Part shown: piece after piece, positions 8,694 to 18,804 of the stretch
Numbering within the stretch: position 1 is the first letter of the stretch
Layout: every line of letters begins with the position of its first letter
DNA from: Rhodocyclales bacterium
GTDB taxonomy: Bacteria; Pseudomonadota; Gammaproteobacteria; Burkholderiales; Rhodocyclaceae
NCBI GenBank assembly: GCA_003105015.1
Contig: PQAF01000024.1
Location: 1 to 43,606, forward strand
Length of the DNA: 43,606 bases
Direction of reading: 5' to 3'
The notes under the pieces: generated by a model
The model's database searches: none
The model's input: the letters and a program-made list of their open reading frames with translations, nothing else
Told to the model about the DNA's origin: nothing
Program-made: the position numbers and the translations under genes

Positions 8694-11432
8694 ATGGCTG
8701 AAACAATCCGTTTCACGCTCGACGGCCGCGAGGTCGAGGCGCGCGAGGGCGAAAGCATCCTGCAGGCGGCGCAGCGCCACGGCGTCGACATTCCGCACCT
8801 CTGCTACAAGGACGGCCTGCGCGCCGATGACCAAAGGAAATCCCTGTGGGACGGCAACTGCCGCGCCTGCGTGGTGGAGATCGCCGGCGAGCGCACGCTG
8901 GCGCCGTCCTGCTGCCGCGCGCCGAAGGCAGGCATGCAGGTGCAGGCGCAGAGCGCGCGGGCCGTGGCGGCGCAGAAGATGGTGCTGGAGTTGCTGCAGT
9001 CGGACATGCCGGCCGACGCGGTGGGCGCGGATTCCGAACTCGACGACTGGACGCGGCGCATGAATGTGGGTGCGCTGCGCTTCCCGCGCCGCGCGCAGCC
9101 TGAAGCGGACGCCTCGCACCCGGCCATCGCCGTCAGGCTCGATGCCTGCATCCAGTGCACGCGCTGCCTGCGCGCCTGCCGCGAAGTGCAGGTGAATGAC
9201 GTCATCGGCTATGCCGGACGCGGCGCGATCGTCTTCGATTTCGATGATCCGATGGGCAAGAGCAGTTGCGTCGGCTGCGGCGAGTGCGTCGCCGCCTGCC
9301 CGACGGGGGCATTACTCCCCCTCTCCCCCGCGAGCGGGGGAGAGGGCCGGGGTGAGGGGGAGGATACGTGCGTCAATTCCCTCTGCCCCTACTGCGGCGT
9401 CGGCTGCCAGGTCACTTACCGCGTGCGCGACAACGCCATCGTCGGCGTCGACGGCCGCGACGGGCCGGCCAACCATGGCCGGCTCTGCGTCAAGGGCCGC
9501 TTCGGCTACGATTACGTGCGCCATGCGCAGCGCCTGCTGAAGCCGCTGATCCGCAAGCCGGGCGTGGCGAAGTCGGTCGACAACACCCTGGCGGATTTCC
9601 GCGAGGCGAGCTGGGAGGAGGCGCTCGATTGCGCCGCCGAAGGGCTGAAGCGCATCCGCGCCCGCGACGGCAGGTCCGCCCTGGCCGGCTTCGGCTCGGC
9701 CAAGGGCTCGAACGAGGAGGCCTATCTCTTCCAGAAGCTGGTGCGCGTGGGCTTCGGCAGCAACAACGTCGACCACTGCACGCGGCTGTGCCATGCCTCC
9801 TCGGTGGCGGCGCTGCTGGAGGGCATCGGCTCGGGCGCGGTGTCGAATCCCGTCGCCGACGTCGAGCACGCCGACGTGATCGTGGTGATCGGCGCCAACC
9901 CGACGGTGAACCACCCGGTGGCGGCGACCTGGATGAAGAATGCGGTGGAGCGTGGGGCGACCTTGATCGTCATGGACCCGCGCGAGACCGAGCTGGCGCG
10001 CCACGCCAAGTACGCGCTGCAGTTCAGGCCCGACAGCGATGTGGCGCTGCTCAATGCCATCGCCAACGCCATCGTCAGCGAGGGGTTGATCGACGAGCGC
10101 TTCATCGCCGAGCGCACCGAAGGCTTCGAGGCCTTCCGCGCCAACGTGCTGGCGGCGACGCCGGAAGCGATGGCGCCCGTCTGCGGCATCGACGCCGAGA
10201 CCATTCGCGCCGTGGCGTGCACCTACGCGAAGGCGCGCGCGGCGATGATCTTCTGGGGCATGGGCGTCTCGCAGCACACCCACGGCACCGACAACGTGCG
10301 CTGCCTGATCGCGCTGGCGCTGATGACCGGCCAGATCGGCCGCCCCGGCACGGGCCTGCATCCGCTGCGCGGCCAGAACAACGTGCAGGGCGCCTCCGAC
10401 GCCGGCCTCATCCCGATGATGCTGCCCGACTACGGACGGGTGGGCGATGCCGCCGTGCGTTTCCGGTTCGAGCAACTGTGGGGTGCGGCGCTCGACCCGC
10501 AGCCGGGCCTCACGGTGGTGGAGATCCTCGACGCGGCCTGCCGCGGCGAGATCAAGGGCATGTACATCATGGGCGAGAACCCGGCGATGTCCGACCCCGA
10601 CCTCGCCCATGCGCGGGCCGGGCTGGCTTCGCTGGAGCATCTGGTCGTGCAGGACCTCTTCCTCACCGAGACGGCGGCGCTGGCCGACGTGGTGCTGCCG
10701 GCCTCCGGCTTCGCCGAGAAGACCGGCACGTTCACCAACACCGACCGCACGGTGCAGCTCGGCCGCGCGGCGATCGCGCCGCCGGGCGAGGCGCGGCAGG
10801 ACCTGTGGATCGTGCAGGAGATGGCGCGCCGGCTCGGCCTCGACTGGAACTATGCGGGGCCGCAGGAGGTGTTCGCGGAGATGCGCCGCGCCATGCCGTC
10901 CATCGCGGGCATCTCCTGGGCGCGCCTGGAGCGCGAGGACGCGGTGACCTATCCGTGCAAGGACGAGTCGGACCCCGGCCAGCCGGTGATCTTCACCGAG
11001 CGCTTCCCGACGGCGAACGGCCGCGGCAGGTTCGTGCCGGCGCAGTTCAAGCCGGCGGCGGAGCTGCCGGATGCGGACTATCCTTTCGTGCTCATCACCG
11101 GGCGCGTGCTCGAGCACTGGCACACCGGCGCCATGACGCGCCGCTCGGCGGCGCTGGATGCGCTGGAGCCGGAAGCGCACATCGATGCGCATCCGGACGA
11201 CCTGGCCGCGCTGGGCTGGAAGACGGGAGAGTTCGTCACGCTGGAGACGCGGCGCGGGAAAGTTTCGGCGCGGGCGCGCGCCGACGCGGGACTCGCCCGC
11301 GGCACGCTGTTCATGCCCTTCTGCTACGTCGAGGCAGCGGCCAACCTGCTCACCAATCCGGTGCTCGATCCCTTCGGCAAGATTCCCGAGTTCAAGTACT
11401 GCGCCGCGCGGCTCAGTTGCAGCGGACGTTAG
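8694..11432 (+). CDS. fdhA: NAD-dependent formate dehydrogenase, catalytic alpha subunit
   Basis: A 912-residue Mo/W-bis-MGD oxidoreductase oxidising formate to CO2. In order: an N-terminal [2Fe-2S] ferredoxin domain (C37, C56, C59, C73), a NuoG-like two-[4Fe-4S] ferredoxin domain (CIQCTRCLRAC and CVGCGECVAAC, about 150-205), a further [4Fe-4S] site (CPYCGVGC near 231) and the molybdopterin domains with HCTRLCH, where C366 and H367 fit the metal-ligand Cys and catalytic His. The start at 8694 gives MAETIRF, directly ahead of the ferredoxin fold. Residues about 207-223 (LPLSPASGGEGRGEGED) are encoded by a palindromic repeat inserted in frame in the linker. The enzyme completes formaldehyde oxidation. 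The 3' end overlaps the convergent acetyltransferase gene by 20 bases. Confidence 0.95.
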   Translation: MAETIRFTLDGREVEAREGESILQAAQRHGVDIPHLCYKDGLRADDQRKSLWDGNCRACVVEIAGERTLAPSCCRAPKAGMQVQAQSARAVAAQKMVLELLQSDMPADAVGADSELDDWTRRMNVGALRFPRRAQPEADASHPAIAVRLDACIQCTRCLRACREVQVNDVIGYAGRGAIVFDFDDPMGKSSCVGCGECVAACPTGALLPLSPASGGEGRGEGEDTCVNSLCPYCGVGCQVTYRVRDNAIVGVDGRDGPANHGRLCVKGRFGYDYVRHAQRLLKPLIRKPGVAKSVDNTLADFREASWEEALDCAAEGLKRIRARDGRSALAGFGSAKGSNEEAYLFQKLVRVGFGSNNVDHCTRLCHASSVAALLEGIGSGAVSNPVADVEHADVIVVIGANPTVNHPVAATWMKNAVERGATLIVMDPRETELARHAKYALQFRPDSDVALLNAIANAIVSEGLIDERFIAERTEGFEAFRANVLAATPEAMAPVCGIDAETIRAVACTYAKARAAMIFWGMGVSQHTHGTDNVRCLIALALMTGQIGRPGTGLHPLRGQNNVQGASDAGLIPMMLPDYGRVGDAAVRFRFEQLWGAALDPQPGLTVVEILDAACRGEIKGMYIMGENPAMSDPDLAHARAGLASLEHLVVQDLFLTETAALADVVLPASGFAEKTGTFTNTDRTVQLGRAAIAPPGEARQDLWIVQEMARRLGLDWNYAGPQEVFAEMRRAMPSIAGISWARLEREDAVTYPCKDESDPGQPVIFTERFPTANGRGRFVPAQFKPAAELPDADYPFVLITGRVLEHWHTGAMTRRSAALDALEPEAHIDAHPDDLAALGWKTGEFVTLETRRGKVSARARADAGLARGTLFMPFCYVEAAANLLTNPVLDPFGKIPEFKYCAARLSCSGR
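9314..9362. repeat. REP-like palindrome, family 1, inside the fdhA coding sequence
   Basis: A full copy of the repeat otherwise seen only between genes lies within fdhA. It keeps the reading frame and codes for a Gly/Glu/Ser-rich linker between the 4Fe-4S ferredoxin domain and the next cluster domain. Confidence 0.85.
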
Positions 11433-12027
11433 CGACTTTCGCCGTGCAGTTGACTTCGCGCTCCGGTGCGGCGGCGGCGGACGGCGGCTGCAAGGGCACT
11501 GCCTGCGGCCAGTCGGCCGGACGCAGCGCCTGCATGATGATCTCGCCCGATTCCTCGCGCAGCGCCTTGAAGCCGAGGCGGGCGGCGAGGGCCAGCATGG
11601 GCCGGTTGTCGCGCAGGCTGGAGAGCTGGATGCGTTTCAGGCCGCGCGTCCAGGCGTGGCGCAGCAGGTAGTCGAGCAGGGCGCGGCCGACGCCCTTGTG
11701 GCGCAACTGGTTGGAGACGGCGATGCCCAGTTCGGCGCAGGAGAGGGCGCCGGGGCGGTTCTCCGCGCACATCTCGCTGCCGGGAATGGCGGAGAGCTCG
11801 GCGACGCCGACCAGGCGCTCGCCGTAGAAGGCGCCGAAGACCACGCAGCCGTTCTCGAAGCGCATCTGCGCCACGTAGGCGTGCACCGTCATCGGCGTCA
11901 TGGTGCGGAAGAAGCGCCAGTAGAGGGCGATGTCGTCCATCTCCTCGAGGAAAAAGCGCTCGACGGCATCGCGCTCGTCGGCGGCGAGGGTGCGGATGGC
12001 GATGGGCGGGGATGCTTCGGTATTCAT
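11413..12027 (-). CDS. GNAT-family N-acetyltransferase
   Basis: A 204-residue protein with the acetyl-CoA-binding motif A of GNAT enzymes: ELGIAVSNQLRHKGVGRALLDYLLRHA fits the beta4-loop-alpha3 (Q/R-x-x-G-x-G/A) pattern (here R-H-K-G-V-G), and motif B follows (LSSLRDNRPMLALAARLGF). The substrate cannot be read from sequence. The C-terminal 35 residues are Pro/Ala-rich with no recognisable fold. It is convergent with fdhA, overlapping its 3' end by 20 bases, and belongs to no clear operon. Confidence 0.85.
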   Translation of the reverse strand: MNTEASPPIAIRTLAADERDAVERFFLEEMDDIALYWRFFRTMTPMTVHAYVAQMRFENGCVVFGAFYGERLVGVAELSAIPGSEMCAENRPGALSCAELGIAVSNQLRHKGVGRALLDYLLRHAWTRGLKRIQLSSLRDNRPMLALAARLGFKALREESGEIIMQALRPADWPQAVPLQPPSAAAAPEREVNCTAKVANVRCN

Positions 12028-12142
12028 GCGCGATTTGCCACTCCCGTGAACAGGGTTTTCAGGCCCGCTGCTTGCACTCTAGGACGTTTTGACTATTCTG
12101 GGAAGGTACCGGCTTTGCCGGGACCCACAGAGAGAGGACAAC

Positions 12143-12388
12143 ATGAAAACCACTACGTTCGCATTGCTGGGCGGCCTGGCCCTGGCCAGCAGCCAGGCCT
12201 TCGCCTTCCACTGCCCGATGGACATGAAGAAGATCGACGAGGCGATGGGCAAGAATCCGAAGCTCTCCGCCGAGCAGATGGCCGAAGTGAAGAGGCTGCG
12301 CGCCGAGGGCGAGACCCTGCACAAGGCCGGCAAGCACCAGGAGTCCGTGGACACCCTGGGCAAGGCGATGAAGATGCTCAATCTGTAG
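12143..12388 (+). CDS. Small secreted protein of unknown function
   Basis: An 81-residue protein with a signal peptide (MKTTTFALLGGLALASSQAFA, cleavage expected after AFA). The mature part begins FHCPMDMKKID, where His, Cys and two Met could bind a metal. The rest is a charged helical segment (LSAEQMAEVKRLRAEGETLHKAGKHQESVDTLGKAMKML) resembling a single helix-turn-helix TPR-like repeat. The start follows GAGAGGAC. It stands alone between convergent neighbours and ends in a hairpin-forming repeat. Function is unknown; metal binding is a guess. Confidence 0.75.
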   Translation: MKTTTFALLGGLALASSQAFAFHCPMDMKKIDEAMGKNPKLSAEQMAEVKRLRAEGETLHKAGKHQESVDTLGKAMKMLNL

Positions 12389-12441
12389 GCCGGCCTTCAG
12401 GCCGACGGCAGCGGACCATGTCGGGCTGAACCCGACCTGCC
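12388..12441. repeat. Paired palindromic repeat, family 2 (probable terminator)
   Basis: Two adjacent palindromes (GGCCGGCCTTCAGGCCGAC-like and GTCGGGCTGAACCCGAC) fill the gap between the convergent small secreted protein and the helicase gene. A better-preserved copy is at 17655-17703. Confidence 0.7.
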
Positions 12442-12448
12442 AACCAGC

Positions 12449-13780
<1,332 letters not shown>

Positions 13781-13941
13781 GTTGTGTTACCTGGACCTGC
13801 CTCGCCGTGGCGGCGATCAGTCTGGGCGGGATCTCGTTGGGGGAAAAAAGACGCGAAGGGAATTACGCGGCGCGCGGCAGACAGACTGATGGAAGGCCAG
13901 CGCGGCGCGGAGTGTAACAGCTTGAGGAGTGCAGCGGGGGA

Positions 13942-14847
13942 TTATTTCGGCGGGGCGAGCACGCGCAGGGCGCGCGGCAGGAGCGTGAAGCGCACCGGCG
14001 CGTGGCCGATCAGCTCGCCGTCGGCCTCGACCGGCACCGGGCCGGCATCGACCCGCGCTTGCGCCTCGCGCAGGGCGATCACCTTCGGGTGGTCGAGCAG
14101 GGTGCCGTCGAACAGCTTGCGCAGGCTCTTCAGCACCTCCCAGCGCGACAGCGCCTGCACCAGCGTGACGTCGAACAGGCCGTCGTCCACCTCGGCGCGC
14201 GGCGCCACGTTCATGCCGCTGCCGCAGTAGCGGCCGATGGCGAAGAACAGCACGAAGGCGCGCGCCTCGACCTTGCGGTCGGAGAAAGTCAGTCCCAGCG
14301 ACACGGCGTCGTAGGAGAGCAGGCCCTTCGCCAGGCCGACCAGGTAGGCCATCGGCCCGAGCGTGCGGTCGGGCAGGGACGCGACGACATGGGCGTCGAA
14401 GCCGAGGCCGGCGACGTTGATGAAATGCCGGCGCGAGCCGTCGCCGAATTCGGCCACGCCGACGTCGTGCAGGCGGTGGCTGCCCTGCGCCATCAGCGCG
14501 GCGACTTCGGCGTAGTCCTTCGGCATGCGCAGACCGCGCGCCCAGTCGTTGCCGGTACCGATCGGCATGACGCCGAGGACGACCTCGTCGGTCGGCGCGG
14601 CGCGCTGGCGAAAGATGCCGTTGGCGCATTCGTTCACCGTGCCGTCGCCGCCGACGGCGAGGATGCGCCTGCAGCCGCCTTCGACGGCGTGCGCGACGAG
14701 CTCGATGGCGTGGCCCGGATGCTCGCTGACGACGAGCTCGAAGGCGACGCCGTGGCGCTGCAGCACGGCCTCGATCTCGTGGCGATGGTGCATGGCCCGG
14801 CCCTGGCCGGAGATGGGGTTGGCGATGACGAGCCAGCGTCCGTTCAT
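13942..14847 (-). CDS. Lipid kinase, YegS/diacylglycerol kinase family
   Basis: A 301-residue protein of the diacylglycerol kinase catalytic superfamily. Signatures are the N-terminal WLVIANPISGQGRA, the nucleotide-binding GGDGTVNECANGI and the GTGNDWARGL motif. Members phosphorylate lipids such as diacylglycerol or phosphatidylglycerol using ATP on the cytoplasmic face of the membrane; the substrate here cannot be assigned. Length is normal. The start ATG is the complement of 14845-14847. It is divergent from the secreted coiled-coil gene, with about 100 bases between them. Confidence 0.9.
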   Translation of the reverse strand: MNGRWLVIANPISGQGRAMHHRHEIEAVLQRHGVAFELVVSEHPGHAIELVAHAVEGGCRRILAVGGDGTVNECANGIFRQRAAPTDEVVLGVMPIGTGNDWARGLRMPKDYAEVAALMAQGSHRLHDVGVAEFGDGSRRHFINVAGLGFDAHVVASLPDRTLGPMAYLVGLAKGLLSYDAVSLGLTFSDRKVEARAFVLFFAIGRYCGSGMNVAPRAEVDDGLFDVTLVQALSRWEVLKSLRKLFDGTLLDHPKVIALREAQARVDAGPVPVEADGELIGHAPVRFTLLPRALRVLAPPK

Positions 14848-14905
14848 GTCCCTGTCCTGTGCGTTGCCCGGCTCCGAAATCCCGGGTGGAGCCTTTTTCG
14901 CTGTC

Positions 14906-14911
14906 TATAAT
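14906..14911 (+). promoter_or_regulatory. Candidate -10 box for the secreted coiled-coil gene
   Basis: An exact TATAAT lies 42 bases before the start at 14953; no good -35 hexamer lies 16-18 bases upstream. A strong Shine-Dalgarno, AAGGAGG at 14941-14947, precedes the start codon. Confidence 0.5.
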
Positions 14912-14952
14912 GGATTGTCGCAACGCCCAACAATAAACCAAAGGAGGCGGTC

Positions 14953-16104
14953 ATGCGCAACACCCTGAGCCTGTGTCGCGGAGTGCTGTTGTCTTTTGCA
15001 TTGCTGATGTTGCCCGGCGCCGTGGCGGCGAGCGGTTTTTCCGACAAGCTGGCCGAGAAGGTGACGAAGGATCGCCAGACGCAAGAGCAGATCAAGAACG
15101 CCTTCGACACGGTCGAGGCCGAACTGGAGAGTTATGCCAGCACTGGCGAAACCACCCGGGGCGCCAGCGGGCCGATGATGCAGCTGCTGTACAGCAGCGA
15201 CACCCTGATCTGCGGCGCATGGATCATTTCGTTCCGCCAGGAGCTGCAGCGGCTTGTCGTCAGCGACTGGCTCAATCCGCCGCTTTCGCTGATCCGGGCT
15301 GCGCAGGATCTGCTGAGCAAGGTCGAGCGAGCCTGCATGCCTGTTCTCGATCCCGATACCGTTGAAGCGATGAAGGCGGGCGGGTCGGCCTCGGGCGGCG
15401 CCGCGCCGGCAACCGCGCAAGACGAGCCGGCAGGCGGCCGGCCTTTCGTGCCCCGCCCGGGCTGGACGATCACCGACGAGATCTGCGCCCGGCAATGCGA
15501 AAAGGAAAGCGCAGCCGCCTTCCGTGCCGACTGGAACCAGTATCGCGCCGAACAGAACGAGAAAACCGCCCGCGACCGCCAGACCGCGGCGGAGCGCGAA
15601 TTGGGGGCCGAGCGCGAGAACCTGGCCAGGGCCGAGGCACGCCTGCAAAGCGCCCGTTCCAATCTGCAAAGACTGGAGGATTTCAACAGGCGGGCCGGGG
15701 GGACTCCCACCAAGGGGAGCGGTAGCGACTTGAATCTGTCGAATGCTCGTGCCAGGGTCAGGGACGGCGAGCGGGAAGTCACCCAGCAGCGCAGGCGCGT
15801 CGAAACGAAGGAGCAGGAAGCCGCGGCGGCCCGCCGGTCGTCGGATCAGGCGCGGTCCGCCCGCGAACGGGCCGAGCAGGAGGCGAAGGCGGCGCACGAC
15901 GCGCTCGAAGCCTGCCTGCGCGATTGCTACCGGCGGGCCGCCGCCGCCTCCGGCGCGTCTCCGGGCAGTGCCGGCGGAACTTCCTCGACGGGCACATCCT
16001 CGAGCGGAACTTCCTCGACAGGCACGTCTGCCGGCAGTTCGGGAAGCGGTACATCCGGCACCTCGGGGTCGGGATCCCACCTCCCGCTCGGCGGCGGCTA
16101 TTGA
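14953..16104 (+). CDS. Secreted coiled-coil protein with twin CX3C motifs, function unknown
   Basis: A 383-residue protein with a signal peptide (to about residue 25, ending AVAAS). Residues 30-140 form a helical N-domain with two lone Cys. C178-x3-C182 opens and C321-x3-C325 closes a long Glu/Arg/Ala-rich helical region (about 185-318) containing a short turn rich in Gly/Pro/Ser near 238-252. This looks like an antiparallel helical hairpin that two disulfides could staple at its base. The last 50 residues are a Ser/Gly/Thr repeat tail ending LPLGGGY. The start has an ideal AAGGAGG. I recognise no family; an envelope or periplasmic location is inferred from the signal peptide and cysteines. 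Confidence 0.8.
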   Translation: MRNTLSLCRGVLLSFALLMLPGAVAASGFSDKLAEKVTKDRQTQEQIKNAFDTVEAELESYASTGETTRGASGPMMQLLYSSDTLICGAWIISFRQELQRLVVSDWLNPPLSLIRAAQDLLSKVERACMPVLDPDTVEAMKAGGSASGGAAPATAQDEPAGGRPFVPRPGWTITDEICARQCEKESAAAFRADWNQYRAEQNEKTARDRQTAAERELGAERENLARAEARLQSARSNLQRLEDFNRRAGGTPTKGSGSDLNLSNARARVRDGEREVTQQRRRVETKEQEAAAARRSSDQARSARERAEQEAKAAHDALEACLRDCYRRAAAASGASPGSAGGTSSTGTSSSGTSSTGTSAGSSGSGTSGTSGSGSHLPLGGGY

Positions 16105-16157
16105 AGCCAGCCGGCGTCTCCGGCATCGAGCCGACGGAGGCGCAGGAATGCATCCGA

Positions 16158-16163
16158 TATAAT
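16158..16163 (+). promoter_or_regulatory. Candidate -10 box for ubiD
   Basis: TATAAT at 16158-16163, 30 bases before the ubiD ATG, implies a leader of roughly 23 bases. No convincing -35 element is seen. Confidence 0.45.
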
Positions 16164-16192
16164 CGGCGGCATTCCTTCCGGCATCGGCTCAC

Positions 16193-17656
16193 ATGAAATA
16201 CCGCGACCTGCGCGACTTCATCGCGCAACTGGAAAATCTCGGCGAGCTCAAGCGCATCGGCGTCGAGGTCGATCCGCATCTGGAGATGACCGAGGTATGC
16301 GACCGCGTGCTGCGCGCGGGCGGCCCGGCGCTGCTCTTCGAGAAGCCGAAGGGCCATGCCGTCCCGGTGCTCGCCAACCTGTTCGGTACGCCGCACCGCG
16401 TGGCGCTTGGCATGGGTGCGGAGTCCACGGCGGCGCTGCGCGAAGTCGGCACGCTGCTCGCCGCGCTGAAGGAACCCGAGCCGCCGCACGGCTTGCGCGA
16501 CGCCTGGGACAAGCTGCCGCTGCTCAAGCAGGTGCTCAACATGGCGCCGAAGGAGGTCTCCTCCGCGCCGTGCCAGGAAGTGGTGTGGGAAGGCAAGGAT
16601 GTCGACCTCTCGCGCCTGCCCATCCAGACCTGCTGGCCGGGCGACGTTGCGCCGCTCATCACCTGGGGCCTCACGGTGACGCGCGGGCCGCTGAAGAGCC
16701 GCCAGAATCTCGGCATCTACCGCCAGCAGGTGATTGCGCACAACAAGGTCATCATGCGCTGGCTGCCGCATCGCGGCGGCGCGCTGGATTTTCGCGACCA
16801 CGGCTTGAAGCATCCCGGCCAGCCCTTCCCGGTTGCGGTGGCACTGGGTGCCGATCCGGCGACGATCCTCGGCGCGGTGACGCCGGTGCCGGATGCGCTG
16901 TCGGAATACCAGTTTGCGGGTCTCCTGCGCGGGGCGAAGACGGAAGTGGTGAAGTGCCTCGGCTCGGACCTGCAGGTGCCGGCCTCCGCCGAGATCGTGC
17001 TGGAAGGCGCGATTCATCCGGGCGAAACCGCGGTCGAAGGGCCCTACGGCGACCACACCGGCTACTACAACGAGCAGGCGGAATTCCCGGTGTTCACCAT
17101 CGAGCGCATGACCATGCGCCGCGACCCGATCTACCACAGCACCTACACCGGCAGGCCGCCCGACGAGCCGGCCATGCTCGGCGTGGCGCTCAACGAGGTG
17201 TTCGTGCCGCTGCTGCAGAAGCAGTTCCCCGAGATCGTCGACTTCTACCTGCCGCCCGAAGGCTGCTCCTACCGCCTGGCGGTGGCGAGCATGAAGAAGC
17301 AGTACCCCGGCCACGCCAAGCGCGTGATGTTCGGCATCTGGAGCTTCCTGCGCCAGTTCATGTACACCAAGTTCATCGTCGTCGTCGACGACGACATCGA
17401 CGTGCGCGACTGGAAGGAAGTGGTGTGGGCGCTGACGACGCGCGTCGACGCCGCGCGCGACACCCTGATCGCGCAGAACACGCCGATCGACTACCTCGAC
17501 TTCGCCTCGCCGGTGGCCGGCCTCGGCAGCAAGATGGGCATCGACGCGACGAACAAGTGGCCGGGCGAGACCAGCCGCGAATGGGGCCGCGCCATCGCCA
17601 TGGACGAGACGGTGAAGCGGCGGGTGGATGAGTTGTGGCGGAAGCTGGGTTTGTAG
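16193..17656 (+). CDS. ubiD: 4-hydroxy-3-polyprenylbenzoate decarboxylase (UbiD)
   Basis: A 487-residue prenylated-FMN-dependent decarboxylase of ubiquinone biosynthesis. The whole chain reads as UbiD: the N-terminus [51 protein letters not shown], the active-site region [26 protein letters not shown] with the conserved Glu/Arg/Glu environment, and the C-terminal [13 protein letters not shown]. Length matches the Escherichia coli enzyme class. The prenyl-FMN synthase partner UbiX is not in this window. It is transcribed alone and ends in a family 2 repeat. Confidence 0.97.
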   Translation: MKYRDLRDFIAQLENLGELKRIGVEVDPHLEMTEVCDRVLRAGGPALLFEKPKGHAVPVLANLFGTPHRVALGMGAESTAALREVGTLLAALKEPEPPHGLRDAWDKLPLLKQVLNMAPKEVSSAPCQEVVWEGKDVDLSRLPIQTCWPGDVAPLITWGLTVTRGPLKSRQNLGIYRQQVIAHNKVIMRWLPHRGGALDFRDHGLKHPGQPFPVAVALGADPATILGAVTPVPDALSEYQFAGLLRGAKTEVVKCLGSDLQVPASAEIVLEGAIHPGETAVEGPYGDHTGYYNEQAEFPVFTIERMTMRRDPIYHSTYTGRPPDEPAMLGVALNEVFVPLLQKQFPEIVDFYLPPEGCSYRLAVASMKKQYPGHAKRVMFGIWSFLRQFMYTKFIVVVDDDIDVRDWKEVVWALTTRVDAARDTLIAQNTPIDYLDFASPVAGLGSKMGIDATNKWPGETSREWGRAIAMDETVKRRVDELWRKLGL

Positions 17657-17703
17657 GTCGGCCTTCAGGCCGACGCTAATGTCGGGCTGAAGCCCGACCT
17701 ACG
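17655..17703. repeat. Paired palindromic repeat, family 2
   Basis: Two neighbouring perfect palindromes, GTCGGCCTTCAGGCCGAC and GTCGGGCTGAAGCCCGAC, flanked by inverted TAGGT/ACCTA so the whole unit is itself symmetrical. It follows ubiD directly and precedes the next gene by 9 bases. The second copy is at 12388-12441. Confidence 0.85.
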
Positions 17704-17711
17704 GAGGGAAG

Positions 17712-18119
17712 ATGACCGACATCGATCATGAAACCGGACTCGCCCGGCCGCCGCAGGGGCTGGTGACGCTGACGCACGTCATCTACGGCCTGCACGCCTT
17801 CAGCGCCGTGACCGGCCTGCTCGGCACGGCCTTCGTCGTCACCGCCTTCCTCACCGGCTGGCCGTCGCTCATCGCCGTCGTCCTCAACTACGTCAAGCGC
17901 GGCGAGACGCGCGGCACGTATCTCGAGTCGCACTTCCGCTGGCAGATCCGCACCTTCTGGTTCGCCCTGCTGTGGGTGGCGGTCGCCGTCCTGGCGGGAC
18001 TGACTATTGTCGGCCTGCCGTTCGCCTGGGTCGTTGCGCTCGGTGCCGGCTTGTGGGTGCTCTACCGCATCGCGCGCGGCTGGCTGCGCCTCGTCTCGGA
18101 AAAGGGCATGCCGCAGTGA
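17712..18119 (+). CDS. DUF4870-like small membrane protein
   Basis: A 135-residue protein with three predicted membrane segments (about 22-45, 76-98 and 98-118) and a short charged loop (NYVKRGETRGTYLESHFRWQIRTFW) typical of the DUF4870 / YidH-like small membrane family; family membership is judged by pattern. The start follows GGAGGGAAG. The function is unknown. A phosphoribosyltransferase starts about 110 bases downstream on the same strand, separated by a degenerate family 1 repeat. Confidence 0.75.
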   Translation: MTDIDHETGLARPPQGLVTLTHVIYGLHAFSAVTGLLGTAFVVTAFLTGWPSLIAVVLNYVKRGETRGTYLESHFRWQIRTFWFALLWVAVAVLAGLTIVGLPFAWVVALGAGLWVLYRIARGWLRLVSEKGMPQ

Positions 18120-18190
18120 GCGTCCTCCGCCGGGCCGCCCCAAGGATGGCGCAGCCAACGACATGGAGCCGCGTAGCGGCGAACCACCGT

Positions 18191-18224
18191 CACCCCCTTC
18201 CCCGGGAAGGGGGCGGGGGGAAGG
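18191..18224. repeat. Degenerate REP-like palindrome, family 1
   Basis: CACCCCCTTCCCCGGGAAGGGGGCGGGGGG-type palindrome, less similar to the other family 1 copies, immediately before the phosphoribosyltransferase start; it also supplies the only purine-rich stretch near the start codon. Confidence 0.55.
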
Positions 18225-18231
18225 TGCTTCA

Positions 18232-18798
18232 ATGAGCGAAGCGAAGGTCGCCGGCGAGCGCTTCTGCCTCTACGACACGGCCGCCGTGCAGGCGGTGCTC
18301 GATCGCATGGCGGCGCAGGCGGCGACCTTCCTCGCCGGCGAGGCCGACCCGCTGCTGCTCGGCATCCTGCGCCGCGGCCTGCCGCTGGCGGAGATGCTGC
18401 AGACGCGCCTGAAGGCGAAGCACGGCCTCGACGTGCCCTGCTACGGGCTGAGGCTGAAGCGCTACGCCGACGACCTGACCCTGCTGCATCCGGAGACGGA
18501 ACTCACCGAGAACGCCGAATTCTCGGCGCGCGACCTGTCGCGCGCCACCGTGCTGGTGGTGGACGACGTGCTCTACGAAGGCCATTCGCTGGCGCGCGTG
18601 CTGGCCTATCTCTCGCGGCGCGGCGCGCCGACGGTGCGCATCGCGGTGCTGGCCGACCGCTGCGTCGCCGCGCTGCCGATCCGTGCCAACATCGTCGGCG
18701 TCAAGCTGCAGATCGCGGCGGGCGACGTCGTCGAGTGCAACGTGCCGCCCTACGAGGACGCGCTCAAGATCGAACTGCTGCGTCCGGCGCGGGCCTGA
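18232..18798 (+). CDS. Phosphoribosyltransferase (PyrR-type fold)
   Basis: A 188-residue type I phosphoribosyltransferase. The PRPP-binding loop is VLVVDDVLYEGHSL (about residues 104-117), and GILRRGLPLAEML is the substrate-side loop seen in PyrR and hypoxanthine PRTases. The C-terminal segment VVECNVPPYEDALKIELL resembles PyrR proteins of proteobacteria, which act as uracil phosphoribosyltransferases or pyrimidine regulators. No pyrB or pyrC lies nearby, so the PyrR name would be a guess. The ATG at 18232 was chosen because the N-terminus preceding the fold is short; it has a weak ribosome binding site (GGAAGG). Confidence 0.82.
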   Translation: MSEAKVAGERFCLYDTAAVQAVLDRMAAQAATFLAGEADPLLLGILRRGLPLAEMLQTRLKAKHGLDVPCYGLRLKRYADDLTLLHPETELTENAEFSARDLSRATVLVVDDVLYEGHSLARVLAYLSRRGAPTVRIAVLADRCVAALPIRANIVGVKLQIAAGDVVECNVPPYEDALKIELLRPARA

Positions 18799-18804
18799 AC
18801 CCGC

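Noticed and set aside
9312..11192. Long minus-strand open frame across fdhA
   Set aside because: Low-complexity Arg/His/Ala-rich translation caused by high third-position GC; fdhA on the plus strand is certain.
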